Shown here: positions 1 through 9,306 of the stretch, one piece after another
Position numbering within the stretch: the first letter of the stretch is position 1
Layout: each line of letters starts with the position of its first letter
NCBI GenBank assembly: GCA_964408795.1
Contig: CAYPAW010000075.1
Span: forward strand, 1 to 64,000
Direction: 5' to 3'
DNA: 64,000 nt
Source of the DNA: JABMQB01 sp964408795
Lineage (GTDB): Bacteria > Bacteroidota > Bacteroidia > Bacteroidales > Prolixibacteraceae
Program-made: the position numbers and the translations under genes
Notes under the pieces: model-generated
Told to the model about the DNA's origin: nothing
What the model saw: the letters and a program-made list of their open reading frames with translations, nothing else
The model's database searches: none

Positions 1-240
1 ACCGCTTCCCTTCGTATACCTCGAAACTTCCAGATAGAGGGAATGATCGTAGGCCGGATACCTGGAACCATCCCCGTAATGATACAAATTGACCAATGCC
101 CCATACTGAAAACCCAGATCGGTATCAAAAGAAACCGCAGGAAGGGCTCCAAAATTCCATCCTGTTTTGATCTGCTCTTCCTGTGCAGAACCAAAAAGAG
201 AGAACAGGCAGGAAAGCACAAAAAATGTAATTTTCTTCAT
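1..240 (-). CDS. BamA/Omp85-like outer membrane protein, 5' part only
   Basis: The first 80 codons of a gene that runs off the left edge of the window. It opens with a signal peptide of about 20 residues (MKKITFFVLSC..GSAQ). The mature part then has FGALPAVSFDTDLGFQYG and SLYLEVSRYTKGSG, which resemble the first strands of the beta-barrel surface-antigen (BamA/TamA-like) proteins found in many Bacteroidota. The visible length is too short to tell a BamA paralogue from another barrel of this group. The protein would sit in the outer membrane. The start at 240 is the only ATG ahead of the signal peptide. Confidence 0.7.
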   Translation of the reverse strand, partial: MKKITFFVLSCLFSLFGSAQEEQIKTGWNFGALPAVSFDTDLGFQYGALVNLYHYGDGSRYPAYDHSLYLEVSRYTKGSG

Positions 241-420
241 AGGTTGCTTGTTTAGACAAACGAAGATAAAAAAATTCCTGATCCCCAAAACCCATTGCAA
301 TTCCCTGCGCGATTTTTCGCATCCTTTTTGTTCCCGGTTCTCTGATTCTTCCGGTGTACGGCAAGGGAATAGCTTTCCGGTGTGCCCTGCTTTTCCCGGG
401 AGAGGACAACACCCTGTTAC

Positions 421-2442
421 TTACAAACAATGCGAATGAATCATGATCTTTTGGCGATTCATCGTATTTCCCACGGTCCCCCGTAACGTATAGATTCCAC
501 CCGGAATGCCTTCAAAAACCAGAGGAATGGTATGGTTCCCCTTCCCGATCTTGTTGGAATAAAGATGAAGCACTTGGGTTCCGGTCATATCGAATAATTC
601 AAGAATGATCGTTGTGGGTTGATCCACGGTTAACCGGCAATAGGCCATAGGACCCGCCGGATTGGGATAAACTGACCAGTGGTTTTCTGCATTGGCAAGG
701 TCCGGAACCGAAGTGGAAAGATCCACCATTTGACACTGCCTGACTTTCACCCCGTAATCGGACGTGGCTGTATAACACACCTCATAGATACCCAAAGCCG
801 CATAGGAATGGTCGGCGGTGAATTCCGCCGATGTGGAACCGTCCCCGAATTCCCATAAAACATCGGAAAAATCAAAGGCTGATGTTTCCCTGCAGTGGAT
901 GGTGTTTTCCTCTTTCCCAATGTTCAGAACAGGCTTTGAGATCAATCCATCGTTGATGATTTCCCTTTCAAACGGCTCATAATCTACCGGTCCGATGACC
1001 AGATCTCCCGTACCCTCCGGATGGTAGGTATAATGCTTCGGGCCGGTAGCTGATCCCCAGTAATTGTTCTCGGCAACGGTTGTTTCCGGATTCAGGGATT
1101 GCACCTTGACTCCTCCACCCGTCCCTATTTCGGGGTTGTTCAACATGATATCGTTGTGATGGATCACAGGACTTCCGGTAAACCCCACATCAAAGCCCAA
1201 CAGATTGTGGCTGATGGTTGAGCCGGTAATTTCGGGGGAAGCCCCGTTAATCTGAAAAGCATCCGATCCACATTCGGCAACCACACACTCTTTGAACAAA
1301 ACATGGCTGTTGGTGATCTGAATGGCCGGATCCCACTGCCCGGTATATTTGATCAGCACCTTTTCAAGCCGGCTTGAGTCGGTCGTTCCAGAAAAAATAA
1401 GCGGACCCCACACCCCGCGTTCAGGAGCGGTTGCGTTTCCATCTCCGTTGGTGTCGCCCCCGAAGGAATCGTCATAGATCGAGGTGAAAACAATGGGTTT
1501 CTCCTTCGTACCCAGGGCCCAGAGCGATCCCCGGAATTGTATACCCTCATTCTCAATGATCTTCACCACAGTTCCCGGAGGCAAGGTTAAGGAAGATCCT
1601 TCTTCAACAAGCAAACTGAAAACAAACGGAATATCCGGCTGAGAAGTAAAAAAGTTTTCACCGGTAAAGCTCCCGTGTACATAACATGCATTGGCTTTAT
1701 AGGTTGTGGAGGAATGAACTACGGTGTTTCCTTCCAGAAAAATGGTAAGCGAATCGCCGTAACCCGCCTCCACCATGGCGTTCTCCACCTTAAATTCATT
1801 GTGGCGTAAGATCAGTTCGTTGGGCTTACGGGGATCATTGCTACCGTACAGGAACTCAATCCCGTTTCCTGTATGAAAAGAAGATCCGGTAACCTGCAGG
1901 GATCCTCCGGTGGAATGAATCGCCGGACTGTGGGAATCGGAAAAACGGCAATACCGGATCGTATCAATAGGAGCCCGGAGATCCAGCATGGGATAGCCCC
2001 AGTACCCTCCGTACCTAAACTCACAGGACCGGAAAAATGCCGAAGCAGTATCCGCAAGGATGATACTCGTCCAATCACCCGATGCAGGGGCATCGGCATC
2101 GCCGTTTTCATTGGTGTCGCCTCCGTGGAGATCGTCTTTGTAGGATGTAAAAATGATCGGATCGGGAAACACCAGGTAAGAAGGACTGCCATCCGCTACC
2201 AATTGGCCGTGAATGGTGAATGTACTGCTGAAACTGAAAAACTTAACGACAACTCCGGGTTTTATGGTCAGGGTGACACCCTGAGCAACAACGGGACTTC
2301 CAATGAGTATATACGGACTTTCGGATTTTGTCCAGGTGGTATTTTCCGTAATATCATGCCGCACTTCGGTTTGTGAAAAAACCGGAAGGGCGAAAATAGA
2401 AAGACACAACAGGATGGGGATAGAATAAAGGGTAGCTTTCAT
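421..2442 (-). CDS. Secreted right-handed beta-helix/PKD protein with T9SS sorting domain
   Basis: A 673-residue secreted protein. Residues 1-24 are a signal peptide. Residues about 30-490 are rich in short beta strands and N/G turns of the parallel beta-helix type. A segment with GGDTNxxGxAxAPxxGxW occurs twice (near residues 107 and 325), so two related beta-helix modules lie in tandem. Residues about 510-580 look like a PKD domain (VLWEFGDGSTSAEFTADHSY). The last about 80 residues, from SVYPNPAGP to the end, are a type A T9SS C-terminal sorting domain. It is therefore expected to cross the outer membrane by T9SS and be anchored or released at the surface. No catalytic residues were recognised; a carbohydrate-binding or adhesive role is possible but unproven. 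It stands alone. Confidence 0.85.
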   Translation of the reverse strand: MKATLYSIPILLCLSIFALPVFSQTEVRHDITENTTWTKSESPYILIGSPVVAQGVTLTIKPGVVVKFFSFSSTFTIHGQLVADGSPSYLVFPDPIIFTSYKDDLHGGDTNENGDADAPASGDWTSIILADTASAFFRSCEFRYGGYWGYPMLDLRAPIDTIRYCRFSDSHSPAIHSTGGSLQVTGSSFHTGNGIEFLYGSNDPRKPNELILRHNEFKVENAMVEAGYGDSLTIFLEGNTVVHSSTTYKANACYVHGSFTGENFFTSQPDIPFVFSLLVEEGSSLTLPPGTVVKIIENEGIQFRGSLWALGTKEKPIVFTSIYDDSFGGDTNGDGNATAPERGVWGPLIFSGTTDSSRLEKVLIKYTGQWDPAIQITNSHVLFKECVVAECGSDAFQINGASPEITGSTISHNLLGFDVGFTGSPVIHHNDIMLNNPEIGTGGGVKVQSLNPETTVAENNYWGSATGPKHYTYHPEGTGDLVIGPVDYEPFEREIINDGLISKPVLNIGKEENTIHCRETSAFDFSDVLWEFGDGSTSAEFTADHSYAALGIYEVCYTATSDYGVKVRQCQMVDLSTSVPDLANAENHWSVYPNPAGPMAYCRLTVDQPTTIILELFDMTGTQVLHLYSNKIGKGNHTIPLVFEGIPGGIYTLRGTVGNTMNRQKIMIHSHCL

Positions 2443-2553
2443 ACGAAGTAGGTTTTACAAGGTCAATCAAAGAACCAACCGACAATGACTTTACTAAGCT
2501 AAGAAAAAGAAACGGAAAAATCTTTGGAAGAATAAAAAAAAAGTGGTTTCCAT

Positions 2554-2584
2554 TTAACCCGAATAATTCATGAATTATTCCTGT
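2554..2584. repeat. Palindromic dispersed repeat, copy 1
   Basis: The centre, GAATAATTCATGAATTATTC at 2561-2580, is a perfect 20-base palindrome preceded by AACCC. Two further copies with the same core lie at 26961-26996 and 29608-29643. It is in the gap between the divergent genes starting at 2442 and 2687. It could act as a protein-binding site, a transcript-end hairpin or a REP-like mobile palindrome. Confidence 0.6.
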
Positions 2585-2615
2585 CTCCGGTATAACAGCC
2601 AACCTAAAAAATGTG

Positions 2616-2623
2616 TATCTTTC
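2616..2623 (+). promoter_or_regulatory. Possible Bacteroidota -7 element
   Basis: TATCTTTC followed by G is one base off the Bacteroidota -7 consensus TAnnTTTG. It lies about 60 bases upstream of the ATG at 2687. The -33 TTG is not clear. Confidence 0.3.
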
Positions 2624-2686
2624 GCTTAGAATAAACTGTGCATTTTAACAGTTATCAGAAAAAATAAACCATTAATAATAAAGACT

Positions 2687-4135
2687 ATGAAGAACATCTA
2701 CTCCATGATACTCGTTTTATTGACGATGGGGATCACGCAGGCGCAATCGCCTTTTCAAAAGGGAACGACACAAAGAACGGAGAACCACAGGGGCATTGGC
2801 ATCCTTGATCGCTTTTCCCAGGTTACCCCGACCCATCAGGCCATCCATTTCCTCCCGGGATCCGTCCACTCCACCCGGGCTCTGGCAGCAGAAAAGCAAA
2901 CCATGCTGAAAAGTGGAGAGAACACGTATCAACTCGACAGCATGACCTTCCAGTCGTATGACACCCTTTCTCATGCATGGAGAAACGGCGTAGCGATGGT
3001 ATACACCTATGATTCGCAAGGCAGAAACATCTCGTATGCGCTTTATGGAGAAGACCGGAAAACCGCTACGTTCAAGCATGAATATGCCTACAACGCGGAG
3101 GGTCTGCTCTACATAGAGACAACCTGGTATGATGGGGAGCCCAGTTCAAAATCAGTCTATACCTACGACAACCAGGGAAACAACACCCTGGAAATACGAT
3201 ACGGATGGGAGGAGGACCTCAACGACTGGTTGGAAGCATCCAAAAATGAAAACCAATACGATGAAAATAACAAACTGATAGTAAAGGAATTCTTTTACGG
3301 TGGAGGGTCACCAGACTCCTGGATGTTGTCTACAAGAACAGAATATGTGTACGATACGGAAAACCGGATCCTGGAAGAAATAAGTTACAGACTGGACTAT
3401 ATCACCCAGACCATGGTTTACTCTTTGAAAGATGCCTATACCTACAATGCCGCAGGAGATCTTACCTCCGTTGTAAACTCCAACTGGGATGAAATCTCCA
3501 GTACATGGATCCCTTACGAAAAAGCAGAATATACCTACAACAACAACCATCAATCGCATACCAGCACATACTATGAACGCGATGAGTCTACCCAATCCTG
3601 GACAATCTCCAATTATGAAGAATACGCCTTCGATGAATACGGAAACATCATTCTTGAGATGGGCTATTATACCAATGATTCCGGGGAAATGGTTCCCGGG
3701 TACAAAAACGAAATCGCCTATGACTACTCCATCTCCATCAGTGCAATGATCTTTCCGCTTGATTTCTACACCAGCGAATTTGTGCATATGTTTGTTTCAT
3801 CCACCTTCTTTGAATGGGAAAACGAACAATGGGTCCAGGATTCCCGGGTCTTATATCACTTTTCCGGAGGAAGCAGTTCGTTGACAAAAAAATTCACCGA
3901 CGGGGAAATTCATGTCTATCCCAATCCTGTTTCCGAACAGGTTACCATCTTTACCGGAGGGGATGTGCCAAACCAGGTCACTCTTTTTAACATTACCGGA
4001 ACCGAGGTTGTCAGCAAACAGTTTACCCATCAAACAACCCTGACGGTTGGGAATTTGCCTTCGGGAATCTACCTGATTCGGATCACAGCACCCGGAAAAC
4101 CTGCTTTTATGAAAAAATTGGTCGTCCAGGAATGA
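2687..4135 (+). CDS. Secreted YD-repeat-like protein with T9SS sorting domain
   Basis: A 482-residue secreted protein. Residues 1-19 are a signal peptide (MKNIYSMILVLLTMGITQA). Between about residues 100 and 350 there are roughly eight degenerate repeats of about 35-40 residues, each with a Y-x-Y-[DN]-x-x-x-[NL] core: YTYDSQGRN, YAYNAEGLL, YTYDNQGNN, NQYDENNKL, YVYDTENRI, YTYNAAGDL, YTYNNNHQS and YAFDEYGNI. These resemble the YD repeats of RHS-type proteins that build beta cages, but the large RHS core and a toxin domain are absent. The C-terminus from VYPNPVSEQ onward is a T9SS type A sorting domain. The function is unknown. It is divergent from the beta-helix gene and apparently monocistronic. 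Confidence 0.85.
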   Translation: MKNIYSMILVLLTMGITQAQSPFQKGTTQRTENHRGIGILDRFSQVTPTHQAIHFLPGSVHSTRALAAEKQTMLKSGENTYQLDSMTFQSYDTLSHAWRNGVAMVYTYDSQGRNISYALYGEDRKTATFKHEYAYNAEGLLYIETTWYDGEPSSKSVYTYDNQGNNTLEIRYGWEEDLNDWLEASKNENQYDENNKLIVKEFFYGGGSPDSWMLSTRTEYVYDTENRILEEISYRLDYITQTMVYSLKDAYTYNAAGDLTSVVNSNWDEISSTWIPYEKAEYTYNNNHQSHTSTYYERDESTQSWTISNYEEYAFDEYGNIILEMGYYTNDSGEMVPGYKNEIAYDYSISISAMIFPLDFYTSEFVHMFVSSTFFEWENEQWVQDSRVLYHFSGGSSSLTKKFTDGEIHVYPNPVSEQVTIFTGGDVPNQVTLFNITGTEVVSKQFTHQTTLTVGNLPSGIYLIRITAPGKPAFMKKLVVQE

Positions 4136-4393
4136 TCCCCTAACACGCATTCATTACAATTCATAAAAGACCGGATAGCAATGATAGGGATAAGGATCCC
4201 CGGTAAATACCGGATCAGGGATTTCATTCGGATACCTCCCCAAGTAAGATGCGCAAACAAGAGCGAAACCAGAGTAAATTAGAATATTTCTAAATTACAT
4301 ATTCTGTATGAAAAATGAGGTTTGGCACAGATTAATCCCTCCAAAACGCTAGTTTTGTATTTTTATTTTCTGAAACAGGATAGGATTCATCCG

Positions 4394-4810
4394 ATGAGTG
4401 AAGCGATCCGGCACAAAGCTTATGTAAAACACGTGAATGCTGATTCTCTGCTGGTAACCATTATCAGCCGGTCGGCCTGTTCAGCATGTCATGCCCGGGG
4501 GGCTTGTACCATCGCTGACAGACAGGAAAAAGAGGTTGAAATTACCCGGTTCACAAAAACATACCAGCAAGGGGAGGAAGTCACGATTTTGTTCAAAGAA
4601 TCCAGTGGCCTCAAGGCGCTTTTTTTCGGGTATCTGGTTCCCCTGCTGATGCTGATCACTGCGTTGGTTATCTCGCTGAGGGTTACACAGAATGAAGGAA
4701 TCAGCGGGCTGATATCGCTGGGTATTCTGATTCCCTACTATTCCACATTGTATTTTTTTCGTCATCACGTAAAAAAAATGTTCCAATTTGAAATTGAAGA
4801 AACCAACTGA
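4394..4810 (+). CDS. rseC: RseC/MucC-family protein at the head of the rnf operon
   Basis: A 138-residue inner-membrane protein. The N-terminal cytoplasmic part carries the family's cysteine motif, SACSACHARGAC (C-x2-C-x5-C), that could hold an Fe-S cluster or a redox pair. Two membrane segments follow (about residues 72-92 and 99-117). RseC-family proteins work with Rnf or Rsx complexes, for example in the SoxR-reducing system, and in Bacteroidota commonly open the rnf operon. The gene ends three bases before rnfB, which supports cotranscription. The start at 4394 (MSEAIRHKAYV) is preferred; an in-frame ATG at 4322 would add 24 residues unlike the family. Confidence 0.85.
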   Translation: MSEAIRHKAYVKHVNADSLLVTIISRSACSACHARGACTIADRQEKEVEITRFTKTYQQGEEVTILFKESSGLKALFFGYLVPLLMLITALVISLRVTQNEGISGLISLGILIPYYSTLYFFRHHVKKMFQFEIEETN

Positions 4811-4813
4811 CCC

Positions 4814-5683
4814 ATGAGCATTACCATCGTCTATACCATTGTTACCTTAAGTATGACTGGTCTTTCGGCTGCGGTCATTCTGTATCTGGTAGCGCGTAAA
4901 TTCAAGGTGTATGAAGATCCCCGCATTGATGAGGTGGAGGAAGCGCTTCCGGGGGCCAATTGCGGGGGGTGTGGGTTTGCCGGGTGCCGGGCTTTTGCGG
5001 AGGCCTGCGTCCGGCAGAATGACCTGAGTGACCTCAACTGCCCGGTGGGAGGAAACGAGACCATGGCTAAGGTAGCTGCTATTTTGGGACTCGAAGCCAC
5101 AAAAACCGTTCCCCGGGTTGCTTTTATCCGTTGCAACGGAACCTGCGAACACCGGAAAAAAACCAGCGCCTACGACGGAGTGACAACCTGCGCTTCAGCT
5201 GCTCTGGTTTACAGCGGAGATACCGATTGCCCGTATGGTTGCCTGGGGTATGGCGATTGCTATGACGCCTGTGATTTCGGGGCAATTGATTTACGTGCCA
5301 ACCTGGGGGTTCCTCTTATTCTTGACGATCAGTGCGTAGCCTGCGGGGCCTGCGTAGATGCCTGTCCCCGAAACCTCATTGAACTGATCAAAAAATTCCC
5401 GAAAAACAGAAAAATCGTCGTGGCCTGCCGCAATGAAGATAAGGCTGCCGTAGCCCTGAAATCCTGCAGCGTAGCCTGCATAGGATGCGGAAAATGTGAA
5501 AAAGCATGCCCTTTCGACGCAATTACAATGAAAAATAACCTGGCATACATCGATACCGATAAATGCCGGCTTTGCCGGAAATGTGCACCGGTATGCCCTA
5601 CCCATTCCATCCTGGAAATAAATTTTCCTCCGCGGAAAATAAAACAGGAAGAAAAAGAAGCATATAAAACAGAAAACGAATAA
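4814..5683 (+). CDS. rnfB: Rnf electron transport complex subunit B
   Basis: A 289-residue iron-sulfur subunit that takes electrons from reduced ferredoxin and passes them into the Rnf complex. It has one N-terminal membrane anchor (about residues 5-25). Next comes the CGGCGFAGC...C 4Fe-4S motif (about residues 53-78). A long ferredoxin-like region follows, with CPYGCLGYGDCYDAC, CVACGACVDACP, CIGCGKCEKACP and CRLCRKCAPVCP, so several 4Fe-4S clusters are expected. Length and cysteine pattern fit the long RnfB of anaerobes. It lies three bases after rseC and ten bases before rnfC. Confidence 0.95.
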   Translation: MSITIVYTIVTLSMTGLSAAVILYLVARKFKVYEDPRIDEVEEALPGANCGGCGFAGCRAFAEACVRQNDLSDLNCPVGGNETMAKVAAILGLEATKTVPRVAFIRCNGTCEHRKKTSAYDGVTTCASAALVYSGDTDCPYGCLGYGDCYDACDFGAIDLRANLGVPLILDDQCVACGACVDACPRNLIELIKKFPKNRKIVVACRNEDKAAVALKSCSVACIGCGKCEKACPFDAITMKNNLAYIDTDKCRLCRKCAPVCPTHSILEINFPPRKIKQEEKEAYKTENE

Positions 5684-5693
5684 GGAGAGGTAC

Positions 5694-7028
5694 ATGGTGT
5701 TAAAAACGTTTAAAAGAGGAGGAGTTCATCCTCCTGAATACAAAATATCTGCCGACCGGCCTATTGAGGTGCTGGAACTTCCCAAAACAGCCTTTGTTCC
5801 GGTATCGCAACACATCGGGGCCCCTGCGGAACCCCTGGTTAAACGCGGCGATACCGTAAAAACCGGACAGGTGATTGCCCGGAGCAACGGCTTTGTCTCC
5901 ACCAACATCCATTCCCCGGTGTCCGGAAAGGTGAAAAAAATAGAGGCCCTGCCTGACATCTCAGGATATCCCAAAACAACAGTGGTCATTGATACCGAAG
6001 GGGATGAATGGATCGACACCATTGACCGCTCGGAAACACTGGTGAAGGAATTCTCCTGTTCCGGGAAAGAAATTATCGATAAGATTCTGGAAGCCGGCAT
6101 TGTAGGCCTCGGAGGAGCGACCTTCCCTACCCATGTGAAACTCATACCCCCCAAAGGGAGAAAAGCCGAAATGCTCATCATCAACGGGGTTGAGTGCGAA
6201 CCCTTTTTAACGTCTGATCACCGCCTGATGCTGGAGAAAGCCGATGAGATCCTCGTGGGAGCCAGGCTCTTGAAAAAAGCCCTGGGTGTGCAAAAATGCT
6301 GCATCGGCATCGAAAACAACAAACCGGATGCCATCCGCCTGATGCGTGAAAAAGCAAAACAGTATCCGGATATCAAGGTGGTTCCCCTAAAAGTCAAATA
6401 TCCCCAGGGAGGAGAAAAACAACTGATCAAAGCAATAACCGGAAGAGAAGTTCCTTCGGGAGGATTGCCCATCGCCGTGGGGGTTGTGGTTCAAAATGTC
6501 GGAACCGCCTTTGCTGTATATGAAGCGGTTCAGAAAAACAAACCGCTCTTCGAACGAATTGTGACAGTCACCGGAAAATCCGTGAAAAAACCCTCCAACA
6601 TTAGAACCCGGATCGGAACTCCCATAGCGGATCTGTTGAAGGCTGCCGGGGGAGAACCGGACGATACCGGAAAAATCATCTGCGGAGGGCCCATGATGGG
6701 CAAAGCCATCGCCAAAAGAGAAGTGCCTATCACCAAAGGTACATCCGGTATTTTGCTGATCGAAGAAAACAACACAAAAAGAAAAGAACAGAAACCTTGT
6801 ATTCGGTGTTCACGGTGCGTGTCGGGTTGCCCTATGGGTCTGGAACCCTATTACCTGATGAGTATCACAGAAAAACAGATGTGGGACGAGGCGGAAAAGA
6901 ACCATGTCATGGATTGTATAGAATGTGGTTCATGCAGTTATACCTGTCCATCCAACCGACCGCTGCTCGACCATATACGGGTGGCGAAAGCCAAAGTAGG
7001 CCAACGAATCAGGGAAAGAAAAAAATAA
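5694..7028 (+). CDS. rnfC: Rnf electron transport complex subunit C
   Basis: A 444-residue peripheral subunit that carries the NADH- and FMN-binding site of the Rnf complex and reduces NAD+ with electrons from RnfB. The N-terminal half has GLGGATFPTHVKL (about residue 139) and NGVECEPFLTSDHRLML, the nucleotide/FMN site shared with NuoF. An SLBB-type region follows. Two 4Fe-4S motifs lie near the C-terminus, CIRCSRCVSGCP and CIECGSCSYTCP. It lacks the long Ala/Lys-rich tail of some proteobacterial RnfC, as expected outside that group. It follows rnfB by ten bases. Confidence 0.95.
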   Translation: MVLKTFKRGGVHPPEYKISADRPIEVLELPKTAFVPVSQHIGAPAEPLVKRGDTVKTGQVIARSNGFVSTNIHSPVSGKVKKIEALPDISGYPKTTVVIDTEGDEWIDTIDRSETLVKEFSCSGKEIIDKILEAGIVGLGGATFPTHVKLIPPKGRKAEMLIINGVECEPFLTSDHRLMLEKADEILVGARLLKKALGVQKCCIGIENNKPDAIRLMREKAKQYPDIKVVPLKVKYPQGGEKQLIKAITGREVPSGGLPIAVGVVVQNVGTAFAVYEAVQKNKPLFERIVTVTGKSVKKPSNIRTRIGTPIADLLKAAGGEPDDTGKIICGGPMMGKAIAKREVPITKGTSGILLIEENNTKRKEQKPCIRCSRCVSGCPMGLEPYYLMSITEKQMWDEAEKNHVMDCIECGSCSYTCPSNRPLLDHIRVAKAKVGQRIRERKK

Positions 7029-7097
7029 TGAAACACGGGACGCATCAACGATCATTCGGATGAAAAAAGTAACAAGGACAATAAATTAACGCAACCC

Positions 7098-8081
7098 ATG
7101 AGTAAACTATTAACCGTATCGCTATCACCGCATATACATACCGACGAATCGGTCAACAAGATTATGTACCGGGTTATTTTGGCGCTGGTACCTGCTCTGG
7201 CATGGTCGGTTTTTGTTTTCGGGATGGATGCCCTCCGGGTGACCCTGATTGCTGTGGCTGCCTGTGTGGCAGGTGAATACGTGATCCAGAAATACGTGAT
7301 GCGCATCACTCCCTCTGTGGGAGATGGATCAGCCATCATCACCGGAATACTGCTGGCTTTTAATGTTCCGGCCTCTCTTCCCTGGTGGATCATCCTGATT
7401 GGGGCGCTTGTGGCTATCGGAATCGGGAAGCTTTCCTTTGGTGGCCTGGGCCAGAATCTTTTCAATCCGGCACTGGTCGGAAGGGTTTTTCTGCTGATTT
7501 CCTTTCCGGTGCACATGACCTCCTGGCCGGTTAACCAGCAGGCCGCCATCGATGGGGTTACGGCGGCCACCCCCCTGGGGCTGATCAAAGAATCTCTTAT
7601 GAGTGGCCAACCGCTCAGCGATACCCTGGAAGACCTGCCCGGGACCATGGATCTGCTGCTCGGAAACATCGGAGGCTCCCTGGGTGAGGTGTCGGCCCTT
7701 CTGCTGATCATCGGAGGCATATACCTGCTTTTCAGGAGAGTCATAACCTGGCAGATCCCGGTGTCGGTACTGGGATCCATGGCGCTTTTCGCCGCTATTC
7801 TCTGGCTGGCAGATCCCGAAATGTACATGAATCCCCTGTTTCACCTGCTAACCGGAGGAGCCATGCTGGGAGCCATCTTCATGGCAACCGATATGGTTAC
7901 CTCGCCCATGACCGGCAAAGGACAGATCATGTACGGCATCGGCATCGGACTGATCACCATCGCGATCCGAACCTGGGGCGCCTACCCGGAAGGCGTTTCT
8001 TTTGCCATCCTGCTGATGAACGCCGTGGTGCCGATCATCAATCGCTATGTGAAACCGAAACAATTTGGAGGAAAAAAATAA
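7098..8081 (+). CDS. rnfD: Rnf electron transport complex subunit D
   Basis: A 327-residue integral membrane subunit with about nine or ten hydrophobic segments. DGVTAATPLG (about residue 154) matches the region in which RnfD/NqrB carries a covalently bound FMN on threonine. It forms part of the ion path and electron relay with RnfG. A 69-base gap separates it from rnfC without any sign of a terminator. Its TAA stop overlaps the ATG of rnfG by one base, which suggests translational coupling. Confidence 0.95.
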   Translation: MSKLLTVSLSPHIHTDESVNKIMYRVILALVPALAWSVFVFGMDALRVTLIAVAACVAGEYVIQKYVMRITPSVGDGSAIITGILLAFNVPASLPWWIILIGALVAIGIGKLSFGGLGQNLFNPALVGRVFLLISFPVHMTSWPVNQQAAIDGVTAATPLGLIKESLMSGQPLSDTLEDLPGTMDLLLGNIGGSLGEVSALLLIIGGIYLLFRRVITWQIPVSVLGSMALFAAILWLADPEMYMNPLFHLLTGGAMLGAIFMATDMVTSPMTGKGQIMYGIGIGLITIAIRTWGAYPEGVSFAILLMNAVVPIINRYVKPKQFGGKK

Positions 8082-8713
8082 TGGGGAAACGTGAATCTAC
8101 CTTTGGAAATATGGTTATGGCTCTCTTCCTGGTAACCCTGATCGCATCCGCATCCCTGGGATTTGTGAATGATCTGACCCGTGAGGCCATCGACAAATCG
8201 AAGGAAGAAGCTAAAATGGAAGCCATAAAAAAGGTGCTTCCTGCATACGATGAGATCCTCGGTGAATGCAAGATTGCTCCTCCTCAGGGAGGCGACAGCC
8301 TTGAGTTTTATCCGGCCTATAAAAACGAAATATGGATCGGAACAGCCATTAAAACGTACACCAACCGCGGATTTGGCGGCTATATATCCATCATGGCCGG
8401 GATCGATGCCAGCGGAAACTTCTGCGGATACGAAATACTGGAACACGAAGAAACACCCGGATTGGGATCCAAAATGGATACCTGGTTTAAAGATCCCGAA
8501 AAACCCCATCAGGAGATCATCGGGAAAAATCCCGGATCCACGGCGTTTTTCGTCTCCAAAGATGGGGGAGATATCGATGCCATCACCGCATCAACCATCA
8601 CTTCCCGGGCATTCCTCGATGCACTCCGGCGTGCCTGGGAAACATATAAGGAAAATAACCCGGAACCCGGAAAAACAGCTCAGCTGGATTTTAACAAAGG
8701 AGGCTCAAAATGA
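8081..8713 (+). CDS. rnfG: Rnf electron transport complex subunit G
   Basis: A 210-residue subunit with one N-terminal membrane anchor (about residues 9-28) and a periplasmic FMN-binding domain. The motif DAITASTITSRA (about residue 165) is the [ST]GAT-like flavinylation signature; the second threonine of this motif is the usual FMN attachment point. It relays electrons between RnfD and the RnfA/RnfE Fe-S centre. It overlaps rnfD by one base and rnfE by four bases. Flavinylation needs an ApbE-type transferase, which is not in this window. Confidence 0.95.
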   Translation: MGKRESTFGNMVMALFLVTLIASASLGFVNDLTREAIDKSKEEAKMEAIKKVLPAYDEILGECKIAPPQGGDSLEFYPAYKNEIWIGTAIKTYTNRGFGGYISIMAGIDASGNFCGYEILEHEETPGLGSKMDTWFKDPEKPHQEIIGKNPGSTAFFVSKDGGDIDAITASTITSRAFLDALRRAWETYKENNPEPGKTAQLDFNKGGSK

Positions 8714-9294
8714 ATCAATGGAAAAACTTCTCAAAAGGATTGATCAATGAAAATCCGGTATTCATCCTTTTGCTGGGCATGTGCCCCACGCTGGGTGTTA
8801 CCACATCCGCTATCAACGGACTGGGAATGGGACTGGCCACTACTTTTGTGCTGGTTATGTCGAACCTGGTGGTATCGCTTATTAAGAACCTGATCCCCGA
8901 CAAGGTCCGGATCCCTTCCTTCATTGTGATCATTGCCACTTTTGTAACCATCGTGCAAATGATGATGCAGGCCTATGTGCCGGCTTTGTTCAATAGTCTG
9001 GGACTTTTCATTCCCCTCATTGTGGTCAACTGCATCGTCCTGGGCCGTGCCGAAGCCTTTGCATCCAAAAATACCCTGGGCTCTTCGATGATCGACGGTC
9101 TGGGAATGGGCTTCGGATTCAGTTTCGCCTTGACCCTTCTCGGGGGAGTCCGTGAAATTCTGGGCAGCGGGAAGATATTCAATATCCCCATTTATCCGGA
9201 GGATTATGTTACCCTGCTGTTTGTATTGCCCCCCGGGGCCTTTATCGTATTGGGGTACCTGATCTATATTATCAATAAGATGAAAAAAGCATAG
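8710..9294 (+). CDS. rnfE: Rnf electron transport complex subunit E
   Basis: A 194-residue membrane protein with about six transmembrane helices, homologous to RnfA. It carries the paired cysteines GMCPTLGVT (about residue 24) and NCIVLGRAEAFA (about residue 107), which together with those of RnfA hold an Fe-S centre within the membrane. The ATG overlaps the rnfG stop by four bases (ATGA). Its gene is followed by rnfA after 12 bases containing GGAGGAA, a strong ribosome-binding site. Confidence 0.95.
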   Translation: MNQWKNFSKGLINENPVFILLLGMCPTLGVTTSAINGLGMGLATTFVLVMSNLVVSLIKNLIPDKVRIPSFIVIIATFVTIVQMMMQAYVPALFNSLGLFIPLIVVNCIVLGRAEAFASKNTLGSSMIDGLGMGFGFSFALTLLGGVREILGSGKIFNIPIYPEDYVTLLFVLPPGAFIVLGYLIYIINKMKKA

Positions 9295-9306
9295 GAGGAA
9301 CAGAGC

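Noticed and set aside
7052..7828. Long antisense open reading frame (258 codons) within rnfD
   Set aside because: The other strand encodes the well-conserved RnfD. The antisense protein is low in complexity and unlike known proteins, a shadow of the codon usage.
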